A stretch of 60,000 bases of DNA from Lingula anatina (Eukaryota; Brachiopoda; Lingulata; Lingulida; Lingulidae). The notes beneath the pieces were generated by a model. That model was not told where the DNA came from, searched no databases, and was given only the letters and a program-made list of their open reading frames with translations. The stretch spans positions 228,332 through 288,331 of the forward strand of contig NW_019775384.1 of the NCBI RefSeq assembly GCF_001039355.2. The letters run 5' to 3'. The position numbers were made by a program, and so were the translations under genes. Positions 41,129 through 54,359 of this stretch are shown in pieces; position 1 is the stretch's first letter; each line of letters opens with the position of its first letter.

Positions 41129-43603
41129 TTTTTGATTTCACAGGTTGCCAGTATATACAAGGATGCCAGTATAGGAAACTCATTAAATATAGTCATTGTC
41201 AAGTTGGTTGTTTTAGACAAAGGAAAGGTAAGTGGCACTTAATTTTTGTTTTCACTAAAAATTAATAAGTTATAAAACTTTTGTTGCCTGATACTGTAGG
41301 CTATGAATAAAATATGTTAAGCTGTTTCTGCCAACTCGGTATGCTTTTTTATGTACAGACACAGATGTGTCTGTACATATAGCCATCATCTGCGTCTGTC
41401 GTCGCCATCGGCGCCGTCGTCGCCGTCGTCGCCGTGCACTTTTACCGATAACACGATAAGTGGAAAACCATTTTACCTTTTGACTTGAAACTTGCAGAAC
41501 TGATGAATATTCATAATACGCAGGTCAAGTTCGAAAATCAGCATGATTGGGCCATTTTTAGGGAATTTATGCTGTTTTTTCACTATTTTCAATATAAATG
41601 CAACACTGATAACACAATATAAGAAAAACGGATTGGCCAATTGTAATTATACTCACAGGAGTGGTCAATCTTACTAAAACGCAGGTTGAGTTCGAAAATC
41701 AGCATAATCAGGCCATTATTTTAGAAGTTATACTGTTTTTCACATTTCCTCAGATTCAATTATTAGGCATGTTAACAGTCTCATTATTTAACTAATAAGA
41801 TGCCTAAAAGTGTTTGTTTGATATTTCCTGCATCTTTACAACATTGTTAGTTGATTATGTAAAAAACATGGTAAACTTGTTATCATGTATTGTGTAATAA
41901 AGTGTCAAAAATGGAAATAAACTCATATCATTGCAGTTTGTCAGATTCAATCATCCACTATGTTCAGAATCTCAGAATGGAGGAAATTGGACATTTAACA
42001 CTGTTCTATTGATACTTTTCCCATCTCATCAATTTTCTTAGTTGGTCATATAAAATGGCAGTAAAATGTTTATTTTGTTTTATGTTAAAAAAGTGTTAAA
42101 AATGGAAATAAACCCATTTCAGAACAGTGCTGTCTTGTTTACATTTTGGCATTTTCAAGGCGTGACTTTGAAGTTCCATGGGCCTGAAGACCTTTGCTAG
42201 TCACATTTTCTGAATATCTGTGAAACAAATATTTTATAATTAAAAATTGATGGTCATTAAGCTGTTAAACATTATGTAATATTGCATCAAAATTTGAAGA
42301 AACCCCTATTTTGGGCACTGCTTCCATGATGACCATTTAAGGAAAATCATGTCACTTACTGTTCTCAAACTTACAGGAAAGAAACATGGGACTAAAATAC
42401 AGCTTCAATGGGCAATGCAGTCTGTTTGGTATTTTTATTTATTTATTTATTTTTTTTGGCAGTTAAACAGTTTTTTGTGAAAATTTAATTTTTCACATAT
42501 TGGCATTTTCAAGGTGTGACTTTAAAGTTCCATGATCTTGAAGACTTTTGCTTGTCACATTTTCTGAATGTCCATGTTACTAATATTTTATTAATAAGAT
42601 TTGATTGTCATTATGCTGTTAAACATTATGTAATGTTGCATCAAAATTTGAAGAAACCCCTATTTTGGGCACTGCTCCTATGCTGACCATTTAAGGGAAA
42701 TCATGTCACTTACTGTTCTCAGACTTACAGGAAAGAAACATGGGTCTAACATACAGCTTCAATGGGCAACGCAGTCTGTTTGGTAAATTTTTCTGGCAAT
42801 TTAACAGTTTTTTTGTGAAAATTTAATTTTTCACTTATTTGCATCTTTATTTTCTGTTCTTTGTCTGTACATTTGACAGCTTTGCTGCCTTGTTATTCCA
42901 TTTGATGTATCAGACAAAAATTTATCCCTGTAAGAATGCAGCAATAAGACAACAACTTCAGATGTAAGTGAGGTAAAAAAGCTTGTTAGTAAATAGAATT
43001 GCCATATGTTTTTGTAGTCAGTAAATTGGAAGTGTTCGAAAATCTAATGGAATTTAAATTGAAACAGCATGGTTTGAAAACATGACTATGTGTTACAACT
43101 ATTAGTACAGCATGCACTGTTATAACTATATTTCTTTAAAGAATTATCTAAAAATCCTATTTACAAATGTTCTTATGTATTAAGGTAAAAAAATAGCCCA
43201 AAAGTTGGGTGGAAATTGATCAGAGTAAAACCAAATTGGACATTACAGTTATAGGAATTTACCATCATTTGCAATAAGTTCCAATTAGTGTAATGTTTAG
43301 CAGCATTAGGATATGTAGAGCAGTCTGCAACAGCTGGCTTTCCTATATGTGGGTAAAGTTGCATGGATACTTGCAGTCAATAACATTTGGAAGTTGTAAA
43401 ATGTGGACTAATAGGAAGGAGAAAGGGTGGGTAGAAGTTTAGTCAGATCAGTAGAAAGATGGACCCCCCCCCTTCAGTTTGTTTGTTTGAACTGATAAAG
43501 TTTGTTTCAGGTGAGTGGTGTGCCTGCTGCCACCTCACCATCTTTTTCAGAGGATGACTTGACTCTTCACTTGAATTTCTTGCAGTGGGGCATCTATATA
43601 CAT

Positions 43604-43648
<45 letters not shown>

Positions 43649-46600
43649 AAATGATTGCAAATTTAGAAAGGCAGCATACCCAGCATTCCCCTATTATTAC
43701 AAGACTTAAAAAGTGTTATAATCAGAATTACATGAAAAAAAGACACCACATATGATCAACATACATTGGTGTCTTAAATGTATCTGCTTCAATGGGTAAG
43801 AATAAGAACAACCACTTAAAAAAACACATAACAGAACTTACCAAACTAAACAAAAGCCCCATCTGAAATACGTTTAAGTACACACATTAAGACCTTTAGT
43901 CAGTAATTAGGTACCAAAAGTCAGGTAGGATTTGGAATCAGGAGTTAATTTGCCATATAATTGGGTCCACGGACTCTATCAATTCTTTTAATGTGAGATT
44001 GTACAACACGTTACAATCCAAGCAGCAAAAACTGTACATTGTTGTTACCCTGGACAGAGGGGCACCCCGGGGATCAAGGAGTCCCTGCACGGGTCTCATC
44101 TCTTTGAAAAGGCACATCTGGATCAGGCCTGCAGCTGGGGTGTTTTCAGGGTGGGTTTGGGTCGGGAGGAGGGGGTCAAAAAGTGATGCCAAATTTCCCT
44201 TCCCTCCCCCCTTTCCATATTGGGACTTTTCTTGGGAATTTTTTAATGGATTTGTTTGTTTATTATTTATTTATTAACTTTGTTTTTAAAAAAGTATGTC
44301 AACCTAATGGCCAGAGCAACTGTAGCCAGTCTTTATTTGTTATCAAAAGCAAGAGTGCATTTTTATCAGAATTAGACCTGGCGTATTGTGAAGTTTGAGT
44401 TCTCAGGGTGGCATTTTTGGAGACCCCTTGTGTGAGATCTTGATTGATTTTGTATACAAAAAGCTTATAACTTTCACATATGTCGGGGACATTGTGCAAC
44501 TTTAGGAGAGAGAAAGGGCCCATTGAATAAAAAAAACAAGATTTTTTATTTTCAGGATTGATTTGGATGATAAGGTTTTAACTAAAAGCATTTTTGAAAG
44601 ATAAAGTACCAGTTAAAAGATTTGGGATAGATGTGTTTTTTCTCGTATCAAGTGTCACCTTTCTGATCTGAACATTCCTGATAAGCCATAGAAGATGTCT
44701 GTATACTGTTTTTTTTATACTGTATTTTGGTAGGGGTAGGGAGAAGTGGAAAGGAAAAGAAGTTTGTGGGGTGATTACTATATATAAGACAAGAAAATGG
44801 TTCTCCCTGCTTCTTGAAATATGTTTTGCTTGTTTGTGCAGGCATGTGTATGTTTGTGTGTAAGAGATAGGAGGAGGAGGAAGGGGGAGTGCCTTTGAAC
44901 AGATGTTTTGATCAAAATTTTTGATTTTTTTTTCAGCACCCAGAGATTACAGCAAATGCAGCTACCACGCTGAAAAATTTCTGCCACTGGCAGTACAAAG
45001 TCAATGAAAATGATGATTCTAACCCTAACCACCATGATACTGCTTTACTTATAACAAGGTAAACTGTCAGACAAAAAAAAAAAAAAATTCACATGTACTC
45101 CCAAGATAGCTGCAAAATGTTTACCCATAAGATTGGTTTCAGTGTAATAATTTTTTATCTCAGAAAAATGGACACACGTTGCCACTTGTGGAATTAGATA
45201 ATCAACATTTGATCTCATTTGGTTGTTTATTGTTTTAGTACGAGAATTGTGCTTTTTTGTGTCAATGATCCATTGATATCCAATGATTCTTATGTTTGCA
45301 TGAATGGTGCAATGCAAATGTAGAGAAAATAAACAAGGTGCACATTTGCTATTTGTGATATGAGCAAGTTTTCCAGTCTTAATAGAATATTGGATGTTAA
45401 TATTGGAAATCATAAATATTGTATTTTTTTGTGAAGATAAGTTTTATTGAAGTTTTGTGGTTTTATTGAATTTTGTAAAATTGTGATATGACTGAAATAC
45501 CACCTAAAATTGGAACCACTTTTATTTTCAGGGAAGACATATGTAGGTCAGCAAGAAAATGTGATACTTTAGGTAAGAGCTAAATCTGGGAGTCTTCAAT
45601 TTATGTCCAGAAAGTCTTTCTACACAAATAGATGCAGAGTAACTTTTTGAATTAGAATGCAAGAGTAACATTTTTTGAATTAGAAAAAAAAAAAGAAATT
45701 GAACAAGCCAATTGTGCCCTATTTCATGTCCTATTCTGTTCTTTTGTGCATCTGAAAATTTGTTATATCTGATAATTATTCGTTTATGATTGAATTAGAT
45801 CATTTGAAATCAATATCACCGCTTTTCTTTCCAACCCAGGCCTTGCAGAGTTGGGCACCGTATGTGATCGCCACCGTAGTTGTTCAATTACAGAAGACAA
45901 TGGACTCAGTGCAGCATTCACCATTGCACACGAACTGGGCCATGTGTAAGTTATAGTTCTCAGGATTTGGTTTAAAATTGTACATCCCTGATTCTTCTTT
46001 GCAGATAGCTATTAGGTTGTTCAGAGCTGTACTTGTAGTCATGAAAATTTATGACAAATGAACATTAAAATAAGAATTTTAATCAAAAAGGATTAACTGT
46101 CTTATTGAATTGTTTTATATTTCTGAACTGTAAGATCACTATTGAAGTTAAATGTGGAATTTTTTCTCAAAGTGCTTTTCATTATCTAAGAGAAATGATG
46201 TAAAAGACGGAGTGAATGAATATTATTTGAATTCTCAGAAAGTGAAAATAAACAAATAATGAAATAATTTCTGTCAGTAAAAAGAACAAATTAATAGTAG
46301 AAAATGAAACATGGTGAAGTAAATGAAGAAAAAATAAAGATATGTTGTAATTTCTCTTCTGTCCTTCAGTTTCAGTTTACCTCATGACAATCATCCCAAA
46401 TGTCGCCAGTTCCCTGGAGGAAAGGCGGGAATCTTTAACGTCATGGCGCCCACTTTAGACTACAACACGTACCCCTGGTCATGGTCTGCGTGCAGCAAGA
46501 CTCTTATCACAAGTTTTTTAGAGTAAGTTGATCAAATATTCAATGATGGAATATAAGTTAATCACTTTTCTTTATTCTGAGAAGTTCTTATTTCTGTATT

Positions 46601-49600
46601 TTTGACTTTCTTATCATACACACAGGGATGCATCACATGGCTTCATTTCTTAGCAAATATGTCAAGTATTCAGTGAGGAAATATCACTGCATTAAATTTC
46701 TTCATTAGACCTTTTTCAGTCTTTGAAACAAATTGTTCATTTAAGTTTACTCAAATGAAAATTATACCTATAGCTCAGGCCATATATTTATTGGTATAAA
46801 TTTTGGAAAATTCAGTTCACAGAAATCTTGTATAAAATTCCCTGAATGCACAACCTTTTCCCTGCAGGTCTGACCATGTATATTGATATGAATTTTCCAT
46901 GAATTTTGGAAAATTCAGTTCACAGAAATCTTGTATAAAATTTCCTTTATGTCCATCTTTCCCTGCAGGTCAGGCCATGGCAACTGCTTGCTGGACAAGC
47001 CAAGTAAGAAGGAATACGTGGACAGGATGGACAAACTTGAGAGACACCATCCTGGAGAGCTGTACAATGTCAATGAACAGTGTCAGCTGGTGTATGGGAG
47101 GGGATCTAGAGTTTGCCCATATATGGTATGTTGAGATTTCTGAATTATCCCATATATGGTAAAATGTGTATTTTGTTAGATGTTATCAATAATATTACTG
47201 GAAAAATTGGTTAAGCATGCATGCGTTATGAAATGGTCTGATGAAACTGGTAAAAAATAATTATAATAATATTTATTCATCCAGTTTAATACACATAATC
47301 AAAACTTATTTTATCCTCCCAAGAGCAGAGAAAACGAAGAAGTATTATTCATCAAAGATAAACTGGGTTAAACTATATCCGGTGTTTTAGAGTACATATT
47401 CTCTGTAATGCTTCCAGACAGTATGCAGAACATATATTTATCCACACATCAGTCATACACAGGATATCTCCCTCAAGCTTGGCAGTCTGGTGTCTTGTAG
47501 TACACATACTTCATAATCTTCCCAGACAGACTGTTTTAACTGTCTGAATTTCAGAACCATCCCACAGACACAAAGTTTCCATCTATTGGTTGGGGACCCA
47601 TTAGCATTATTTGCGAAGAGACATTCTTTGGGGCAATGATTGTTAGCAGTCATTAAAAAAACAAGGCCCCCTTTTGTTGTCTGAATTAATTTTCTGCATT
47701 GTTGCTAATGTTTTGTTTGTTTAATGTCTCCTCCATGTTTTTAATTTCTCCTCACCATATTTCCCCTTTGCATACCAAACTGATTCCTCCACGTGTCTAC
47801 CACAAGATATTTTTTTCCAAATTAAATTGTCCTTTATTTGAGCAATTTGTGGTAACTACAGCACAATTTTTTGTCCGAAATGTTATGATGAACAATTTGT
47901 TATAATATACGTTCTTTATTATAGGACTTAATTACTTTTTTTCTTTGTGACTCTCTTGTGCTGAATTATGACAGTGGTTAGAGTGGAAGAAATCTGAGGC
48001 TTTTAGATTTGGGATAACTGAATGGAAATTAAAATATGTCGCATGAGGCACTGGAGTAATTAACATTCTAGACAGTCTGATGTCATCCAGTAATCAGTTC
48101 TGTGGTGTTTGTGGTGACATTTAAGCAAGCAAAGGAACATGTATGTCTCCAACAGCTGTTTGGTTTATAATTGCTCATAATACAGGACCATGTGGTCTGC
48201 ATGTGAGTGGATCTTATCAAGTTGTCTTCTCATTTTGAACTAAGTTTGCTTTTGACTTGAGTGTCATAATTGAAGTGTTTTCTTAAACCAGTAAATTATA
48301 AGGAAATGTGACCCCCAATTAAAAAAAAAAAAGCAATGTTTTAAGGCATATGAATATCACTCTTCTGTGCTTTCATCTTTCTTACAACGTTATGGAAAAA
48401 AAAAGAAAAGGAGTGAATTAGGAAACTGCATAAAAGTTCATTTAATTTTAATTTGACAAATTTAAATGCTTTTTGCTATTGGTCTTGGTTTTCATTTCAG
48501 CCTGTGTGTAAGCGCCTATGGTGCACAGCACAGTATGGTCTGGCAAATGGCTGTAGAACACAACACATGCCCTGGGCAGACGGGACTCCATGTGATACTA
48601 ACAAGGTCTGTACATCTACTCTTGACTATTTTACATATGTTTTTAAGGCAAATGTTGTACAGAAGGTGACTTCTGTGTGTGAGTGTGCATGCAGGCCACT
48701 CGTTTTTCCTTTTGCTGCCAAATTCAGTTCTAATTACATCAATGAATCTTGCTCATCTTAAATTCAGAATTTTAAAAATCCATACAGTCATGCGTTTTCT
48801 CAACTGAAGTCTAACAATCTTCCTAAATGTATGACAACAAGTGCTGGAAATTGCTTTATCTCATTCTCCAGTGGTGCATGCGTGGAGAGTGCGTCCGTAT
48901 GCAATCAACCAAGAAGCAGCAGGGTGGCTGGAGTTCCTGGGGCGGGTACGGAGAGTGCTCTCGAAGCTGCGGAGGAGGGATCAAAGTGGCTCAGAGATAC
49001 TGCAACAATCCTCCGTATGTATAGCCAATCACCTCTCACGAGATTACAACAGGCTGTGTGATTTCTAAGCTTTTCTGTTCTATCTTGCCAAACCTATTAG
49101 AAGAACCTTAATTGTGTATTTGGAAACTTGTTTCCTTTCTTTGCATTATTCTTATTGAAAAGTTCTGCCCCAGTGCTGTTGTATCATTTTCATTAGTTAA
49201 AACATAAGAGTTAAGGAGTTGTTGTTGTGTTAGAGGTGACAGATTGGAACAGTGGTTGTGCTGGTACATTGTGTTTGGTTGAGCTGTGCACACCATTGTG
49301 CTGTCTTCTCAAACACAGTGCATGTTTTCTATAAGATGAAAATATAAAAATCTGTTCTTATTTTCAGACCTAAAAATGGTGGAAAGTACTGTGTGGGCAG
49401 GAGATCCAAGTATAGGTCTTGCAATGTTAGGGTAAGACCACTTGTTTTCTTAATTGAAATAAAAAAGAGTGAGGAGTCATTTTTGTTTCTATAACATTTG
49501 CTTATAGCATATTTGTCCCAATTACATTATCATGACTATGTTGTTATTTTCCTGACATTAAAACAATATCAAGATTTAACGGAATTGATGATGATAGCTT

Positions 49601-52600
49601 GTTAATATTTATTTGTTTATTTTAATTTTCTTGATTATAAAATAGATTTAAAGAGCCCATCAGAACACAAGTATTTCATTGTTTTTGATTTTGAAAAAAA
49701 AAAAAAAAAACATCTTAGATGGCTTTCTCTTCCCAGGACTGCCCAGCTGGTTCCATGGACTTCCGTGCAGAGCAGTGTGCAAAGTTCAATGGCAAACACT
49801 TCAACATAGACGGCCTGCCTCCAAGTGTGCGCTGGGTTCCAAAGTTATATACGGGTAAGTGTCTTGGTCATAAAGACAGGAAAGAAAATGCATTACTGAA
49901 TCAAAAAAGAGACAGGACAGATCCAGAGATATTTTCTGACAGTTCCAAATTATCTGTGTTGATCCATCCTTCATTTTTGACCACATTTTGACAGAGAAAA
50001 AATTAGATCCCTGTCAATGTAAACTTGAAAAATTCTGACAGCTGGAAAACCTAGAAGATGCTCTGTTTGCCCATGAGAGAGGTGGGCAGATAGACAGACA
50101 AACAGACAGATTTAACATTTTGTGTTGTCACTCTGTCATAATTTCTTTCTCTTAACAACAGTAACGTCATATGTTTCAGCAACTCCATCTGATCAATGCA
50201 GGCTGTACTGTGAAGCAGAAGGTGATGGCAACTTTCTACCTCTAGCGAACAAGGTGATTGATGGGACAAAGTGCGGTCCAGACACAACAGACATTTGTGT
50301 CAACGGGTTCTGTAGGGTAAGCATGGATAGCACATTTGATTGTAATTTTAATTAAAATATTTCTTTGTTAATTCAGTTCTCTTTAAAGTTGTCATTTTAG
50401 TTCAAATCATAGTATGATGACGTGTAAATACTTGTGTAATATTCTCAATTCTCTTGAGATTAATTAACGCATACAAGCATGTGTTTGTGTGTTTGCTTTG
50501 TATCTCCAGCTGTATATACATATGATTGTAAATGCATATACATGTGTTTCAGAGAGCTGGGTGTGATAACGTCCTAGGGTCCAGCAAAAAATATGACCGC
50601 TGCGGTGTTTGTGGCGGCGACAACTCTTCGTGTGAAACAGAAACTCACAGGTTCCGAGGACCAGTTGTTTTTGGTAATGGGCTCAAGTTGAAAATTAAAC
50701 ATTTATTTTTTATTAAAGTAGATAGGAATTCGCTACCTAAGAAGAAAAAAAGCTAACACTGAATTATACTTTTGAACATGTATATGTGCACGATTTCGAA
50801 AATTGTAGTTTCAAGCATGCATTTTTGTACTAGATTTTTTATATAAAATCTCGACAGAAACCAAAAAAGAAATTAACATTTTTGAGAAAAAAAGTAAAAC
50901 CCACAGTGCATCTGTACACGTTTATCTCTGGGTCCCTTGATATAAAAGAGTCTGAGGTCCCAGTGCTTGGTTCACTCCAGTATGTGTATACATGCTCATA
51001 TAATAGCAAATGTATGTAGAATTGGTATCATGTCTTGGATGTAGACATTTTGTCTTTTCAAAGTAACCTGTGCTAGTGAATCCCATATCAGTATTAATTT
51101 TTTTAGTTATGTTTGCAGAGATTTTCCCTCAGTAATGGAATAGAATTTCACACATTATTCTCGACATGTTTTTTTTTCAGGCTATAATAAAGTTGGCACC
51201 ATCCCCAGCGGAGCCTCAGAAATAGATATACGTCAATACAACCATGTGAACAAACATACTGATGATACGTATTTAGGTGAGGGGCACCTTGGGGTGCGTT
51301 AATTTTGACAGATTTGATATCACTGCCATAGAAATATGGAAAAATTAGAGAAAAGATGTCAGGAATTACATATGTAAGCCAAGTTTTTCTGTGAAAATTC
51401 ATATTCAGTTGTTGGCATTTAGTACTGTAGTTTTCTCAGATTTTTTTTTTTTTTTTTTTTTTTTGTGATTTAAAAGGGGATATTTTTTTTGGTATTCTAT
51501 ACCTTGTTATGGCATTATCCAACATTTCAAAGTAGCAGTGCCTTGTATATACTAGATGTGCACTATTAGTTGTTAAAAGAGTGGCAAGTATTATAAACCA
51601 AACCTTGCTTTTTTTTAAACTTTTCTAGCATTACAAAATAGCAATGGAGAATATATACTCAATGGACATTACCAAGTCACTGTATATCCCAAGTCAGTTG
51701 AATTACGAGGAGCGACTCTCGATTACTCAGGATCAGACAATCTGGTGGAAAGGATCAACTGCTCTAAGTCAATCAAAGAAGATTTAATAATTATGGTAAT
51801 ACTTGCTGAGCTGTTGTCAAAGAACACTTATATTTCTAAACCTTTTGTCATGATGCCAAATTGGAAATTGTCTTTTAGAACTTTTTTTTAGATGCACATT
51901 TTTTGCTATGCCAATCTGACATCTGCAATCTAAATTATCTAAAAGATGATTATTATTTGAAAAAAAGACAATTTGGGATCCACTTTGTTTTTACTGTAGT
52001 TAGTGGTATGGATCATTTCAACTTAAATCTTTCTCTTTTAAACTTATACTGTTAACTGTTAAACTTATACTTTTTTCTTGCACTGTTTTGTTTTGAGTGC
52101 TTCTTGATAATTGCTCTTTGTCCATTGACATATAATGAAATGTTTTCTACATACGTTTTGATTGTTTCTCTGAGACCACATTCTCCTTGTTTATTTATGG
52201 AAAAATTTCCCTGTGATCTATGACTCCAGTTTAGAAATTAATTTTTATACCCCCCCCCCCTCCCCAGTATCTGTCTGCTTTTCTCACTGAAGTCTCCTTA
52301 ATCATGCTTTTGATGTTGTGGTTGTGCCCAGGTGTTAGCTGTTGGAGAGCTAGAGCAGCCCGACATTCACTGGACATATGTAAAGTCCACTGGCAAACAC
52401 ATCCACTATATTTGGTACACACAGGGACCATACACCAAGTGTGACAGGTTATGTCAAGGTAATATGCTTAGACACAGGGAACTGGGAAATGACTTGTTTT
52501 GTCTGATGATACACAGGGAATAGAAGGAACAATGTTATGCTCACATATTGTTTTACAGAAAAGTGGTATATAAATGATGTACATTTGATCTGTTTAAGTA

Positions 52601-54325
52601 GAGAATAATATTTATGAGTGCATGAATTGAGAGGAGTCACCGAGGCTAGTTTGCTGTCAAATTTTGTTATCATACACAACACAACAGAACCAAATAGATG
52701 TAGGTTGAAAATGTCATTTTATTGACATTTGCACTTTGATTAAATGTTCAAAGTACGAATGAAAAATACTGAGAGTTAGATATAAATCTATGAATGACAA
52801 TCATGCATGTTATATAATTTTCAAGCTTAAAGATATAATTTACATTTCAGCAAAGATGGGGGGAAAAAGGGATTTCTTTGTAAGATGATTACTGTTATTC
52901 AGCTATTGTTATTTTGTTATGATTAGGTTTCCATTATCGGCAAATAATATGTGTAACTAAGGATGACAAAAGGCGAGTGTCAGATGAGAAGTGTGCAAAT
53001 ATTCATCGGCCCAGGCAGAAAATGGAGAAGTGCAACACAGACTGCTCATTAGGGTAAGTTTATTTCTGTGATTTTTCAGAAAACAATTTTGACTAGAAGT
53101 CTTTTCTTTTTTTCTTGCATATGGTTATTCCAATAAAATGCAGTAATACAATTGGAAGATAGATATTAAAGCTCAAATCTTTTGCAAAATTAAATTTTAG
53201 AATATTTTTCTTCTTCCAACCTTCAGCTGGCATTCCTCTCAGTGGAATGAGTGCTCATCAAGATGTGGAAAGGGCATCAAGCAAAGACTGGTTCAGTGCG
53301 TCAAGAAAACATCCAATGAAATCTCATCAGTGGAAGATACCCACTGCTTGAAGATACGCGATAAACCTGCCTCGGCTTCCTCATGTCAAGGAGAATGTCT
53401 TCCAGCTCACTGGGGGTACACAGACTGGACACAGGTACATTGCTTTCTGTCATTTTCTCTTGTGTAAAGATTGCAAATGTTAGTTAACTATTTCTATAGG
53501 GACTTAATGTTATTTCTTTAACTACATGTATTTTGTGTGGGCAATACTTTCCAATCCTTTTCAATTTAATAAGGTCTATATTTCATTAAAATACTATTTT
53601 ACAAAAACACGAAATCATCCAACTTTATAATTTTTTCATTGATAAATAATTTAACTTTTGAACATTCCCAGTGCTCCGCCACATGTGGAGGAGGTTTTCA
53701 GCATCGCCAGGGCACCTGTTATGATTCCAAGGGAAAGGAGCTGGTGGACAAGGAGTGTGAGAATGAGAAAAAACTTGTACGGAGAGGCTGTAACAACATT
53801 CCCTGTCCTGACTGGTACGTCATGGAGTGGAGTCTGGTGAGTTGATGGCACTTTTTTAAAAGATTTTGAATATTATTAGACATCTTAATTAGATGGTGTG
53901 TGTATGTGTGTGTAGAATTTTTGAAATCTGTTACAGAACTTTCATCATTTGAATTGAAGTGAATGGTTTTAAATTGTAGCTGTTTGTTAGGATTTGTCTT
54001 CACAGATTTTTATCTGGATTTTTGATTTGAAAAAATTTGCAATGTTCTTTCTTACACTCTGTCCAAAGAGACAAATGTACATCGTACAATCACCTTTATG
54101 GGCTGCTCATTTCAGTGTTCTGCTACCTGTGGCCGTGGCACGCAGTATCGACAGGTGTACTGCCGGCAGCATGCCAACCAAGTCAGCGATAGATTCTGCG
54201 ACAATCAGCCGAGACCAGAATCTCGTCAGCATTGCAGTCTTGAGCCATGCCCAACATGGCAGACAGGAACGTGGACTGCAGTAAGCAATTTTCCATCTTT
54301 AGCTGCTGTGATACAATTTTTAATA

Positions 54326-54359
<34 letters not shown>

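Larger units (their letters stand above)
41228..44936 (+). other. Intron 3, repeat-rich
   Basis: Intron of 3,709 bp. It contains a 30-bp perfect hairpin, a CpG-rich CGTCG tract and a 354-bp tandem duplication between about 41350 and 42872, listed separately. A (GA)n microsatellite is at 43606-43644, and a GC-richer stretch without recognisable coding content lies near 44030-44215. Confidence 0.85.

Noticed and set aside
41062-41265. Open frame starting in the TTTA array and reading through exon 3
   Set aside because: The N-terminal part is microsatellite translation (YLFI repeats); only 41144-41227 is genuine coding sequence.
46868-46885. Alternative start of exon 8 at the upstream duplicated acceptor
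   Set aside because: It meets a stop after six codons and lacks the conserved [10 protein letters not shown] start, so it is not the main exon. Kept only as a decoy.
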